Assembly: GCA_964559205.1 (NCBI GenBank)
Contig: CAZLHV010000054.1
Location: forward strand, 1 to 16,219
DNA length: 16,219 nt
DNA from: GWF2-43-63 sp964559205
GTDB taxonomy: Bacteria; Bacteroidota; Bacteroidia; Bacteroidales; DTU049
Direction: 5' to 3'
The notes beneath the pieces are model-generated. The model was given only the letters and a program-made list of their open reading frames with translations. It was not told where the DNA came from and ran no database searches. Positions 16,101 to 16,219 of this stretch are shown here, one piece after another. Both the position numbers and the translations under genes were made by a program. The stretch's first letter is position 1. Each line of letters starts with the position of its first letter.

Positions 16101-16219
16101 CTCCTGAAAAAGGGGAGAAGACTTAGGGCACACTTTTGGGCCAATTGTTTTTGTTCTCCTTTTGCCTTCAATCTCTATTTCAATCTTGTGGCTTTCGAAT
16201 TCGCAAATACTCACAAGTC
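13191..16219 (-). CDS. cas9: CRISPR effector nuclease Cas9, type II-C (5' end outside the window)
   Basis: The frame is open to the right window edge, so about 1,009 C-terminal residues are visible. Bacteroidota Cas9 proteins of this kind have roughly 1,400-1,500, so the RuvC-I aspartate, the arginine-rich bridge helix and the start of REC are missing only because of the window. Numbering from the GTG at 16214: the visible part begins in the REC lobe (SSPLFQEFKIWQVLNNLEI, 32-50). RuvC-II is EIRIELAREL (305-314, catalytic Glu309). HNH is FDIEHIIPQS...FSNKTL (389-410; His393, Asn407). RuvC-III is HHAMDALTIAFT (558-569; His558, Asp562). The C-terminal half is the wedge and PAM-interacting region, including NTGNNHHVAIYRDEQGN. 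All visible catalytic residues are intact. Absence of csn2 and cas4 supports II-C. Confidence 0.97.
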   Translation of the reverse strand, partial: LVSICEFESHKIEIEIEGKRRTKTIGPKVCPKSSPLFQEFKIWQVLNNLEISERKTGLVRPLEPEEKNILFSELMFKKKLKKTQVLKLLFNNFRELDLNYEDIEGNRTMATLYEAYNRIIELSGHGEHDFDSMSASEIKSLVFTVFSALEINTEILTFSADSEEYDKQSAFLLWHLLYSYEGDNSPTGNDKLVHKLQQRYGFERNYAIVLANISFQDDYSSLSSKAIRKILPFLQGGNKYSDACEYAGYRHSKSSLTKEELDKKELKNQLAILPKNSLRNPVVEKILNQMINVVNTISEKFGKPDEIRIELARELKKNAKEREELTRSMNENSIEHEKYRTILSKEFGLTHVSRNDIIRYKLYLELAPRGYRTLYSDTYIPQEKLFGKEFDIEHIIPQSRLFDDSFSNKTLEKREVNIEKDNDTAYDYMLKKYGETAMEQYLERVETLFGNDIRKKAKLKKLKMKGSEIPDGFIERDIRDTQYIARKAKTILEEMVRQVVSTSGSVTSRLREDWQLIDVMQELNWDKYDVLGLTETFEGRDGQRIRHIKDWTKRNDHRHHAMDALTIAFTKHNHIHYLNNLNAHLDKTSVIYAIQQKELYRDERGKLRFKPPMPLDEFRAEAKSHLASTLVSIKAKNKVVTSNINTSKGTDGKNRKKQMTPRGQLHLETVYGSIEQYVTHEEKVGSQFNEEHIARVAKKSHREAMLTRLAEFDNDPKLAFTGKNSLEKNPLWLDELHTTKVPEKVKLVGVEKIYTIRKDITPDLKIEKVVDPKIRLILEERLKEFGGDPKKAFSNLSEQPIWLNKEKGISIKRVTITGISNAIALHDKKDKEGRFVLDKEGRKQAVDFVNTGNNHHVAIYRDEQGNLQENVVSFFEATTRANQGLPIVDRDYRKAEGWTFLFTMKQNEYFVFPNEKTGFNPNEIDLLNPENYHLISPNLFRVQTMSKVMYGNSIIRDYKFRHNFETTVKDVKELQNITYKQYKSLDFANSIVKVRINHIGQIVSIGEY

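Overview
The window looks like a scaffold from a draft Bacteroidota (Bacteroidetes) genome. The evidence is the protein families (BACON-domain lipoprotein, BT_3928-type DoxX protein, short SSB, futalosine-pathway MqnA, LuxC-like acyl-CoA reductase), the Bacteroidota-type -7 promoter motif TAnnTTTG in front of several genes, A-rich rather than GGAGG-type leaders, and a Cas9 operon whose repeat begins GTTGTGATTTGC, as in Bacteroides-type II-C arrays as I remember them. I do not go below phylum. Two N runs (8117-8126 and 11181-11280) mark assembly gaps.

Left part (1-7400), housekeeping and accessory genes: an SSB-like protein with a strong terminator (+), a LuxC-family acyl-CoA reductase (-), a zinc-ribbon SAM methyltransferase (+), chorismate dehydratase MqnA (+), then a leftward cluster in which a secreted YncE-like beta-propeller (6064-7380) is followed by a DoxX/BT_3928 membrane protein, whose stop overlaps the GTG start of an Opp/Dpp-type ABC permease. 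These genes show no obvious functional link to the CRISPR locus.

Middle (7400-8300): a 400-bp non-coding stretch holding a solo degenerate CRISPR-repeat-like element, a promoter, and a small BACON-domain lipoprotein gene broken by an N gap. A second degenerate repeat then begins the array. The two degenerate elements resemble each other more than either resembles the array repeat.

Right part (8246-16219): a type II-C CRISPR-Cas locus. The array has 43 visible intact repeats of 46 nt plus one degenerate repeat, with 29-31 nt spacers. It is followed by an AT-rich leader-like segment, a truncated repeat fused to an intrinsic terminator, then cas2, cas1 and cas9 on the minus strand. cas9 is cut by the window edge; RuvC-II, HNH, RuvC-III and the C-terminal part are present, while RuvC-I, the bridge helix and the first part of REC lie outside. 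The crRNA-coding strand of the array appears to be plus, so array and cas operon converge. Four observations support this: the repeat orientation, the degenerate repeat at the left end, a Bacteroidota-like promoter inside every repeat on the plus strand only, and a plus-strand terminator at the right end. No convincing tracrRNA is visible; it probably lies beyond the right edge, upstream of cas9.
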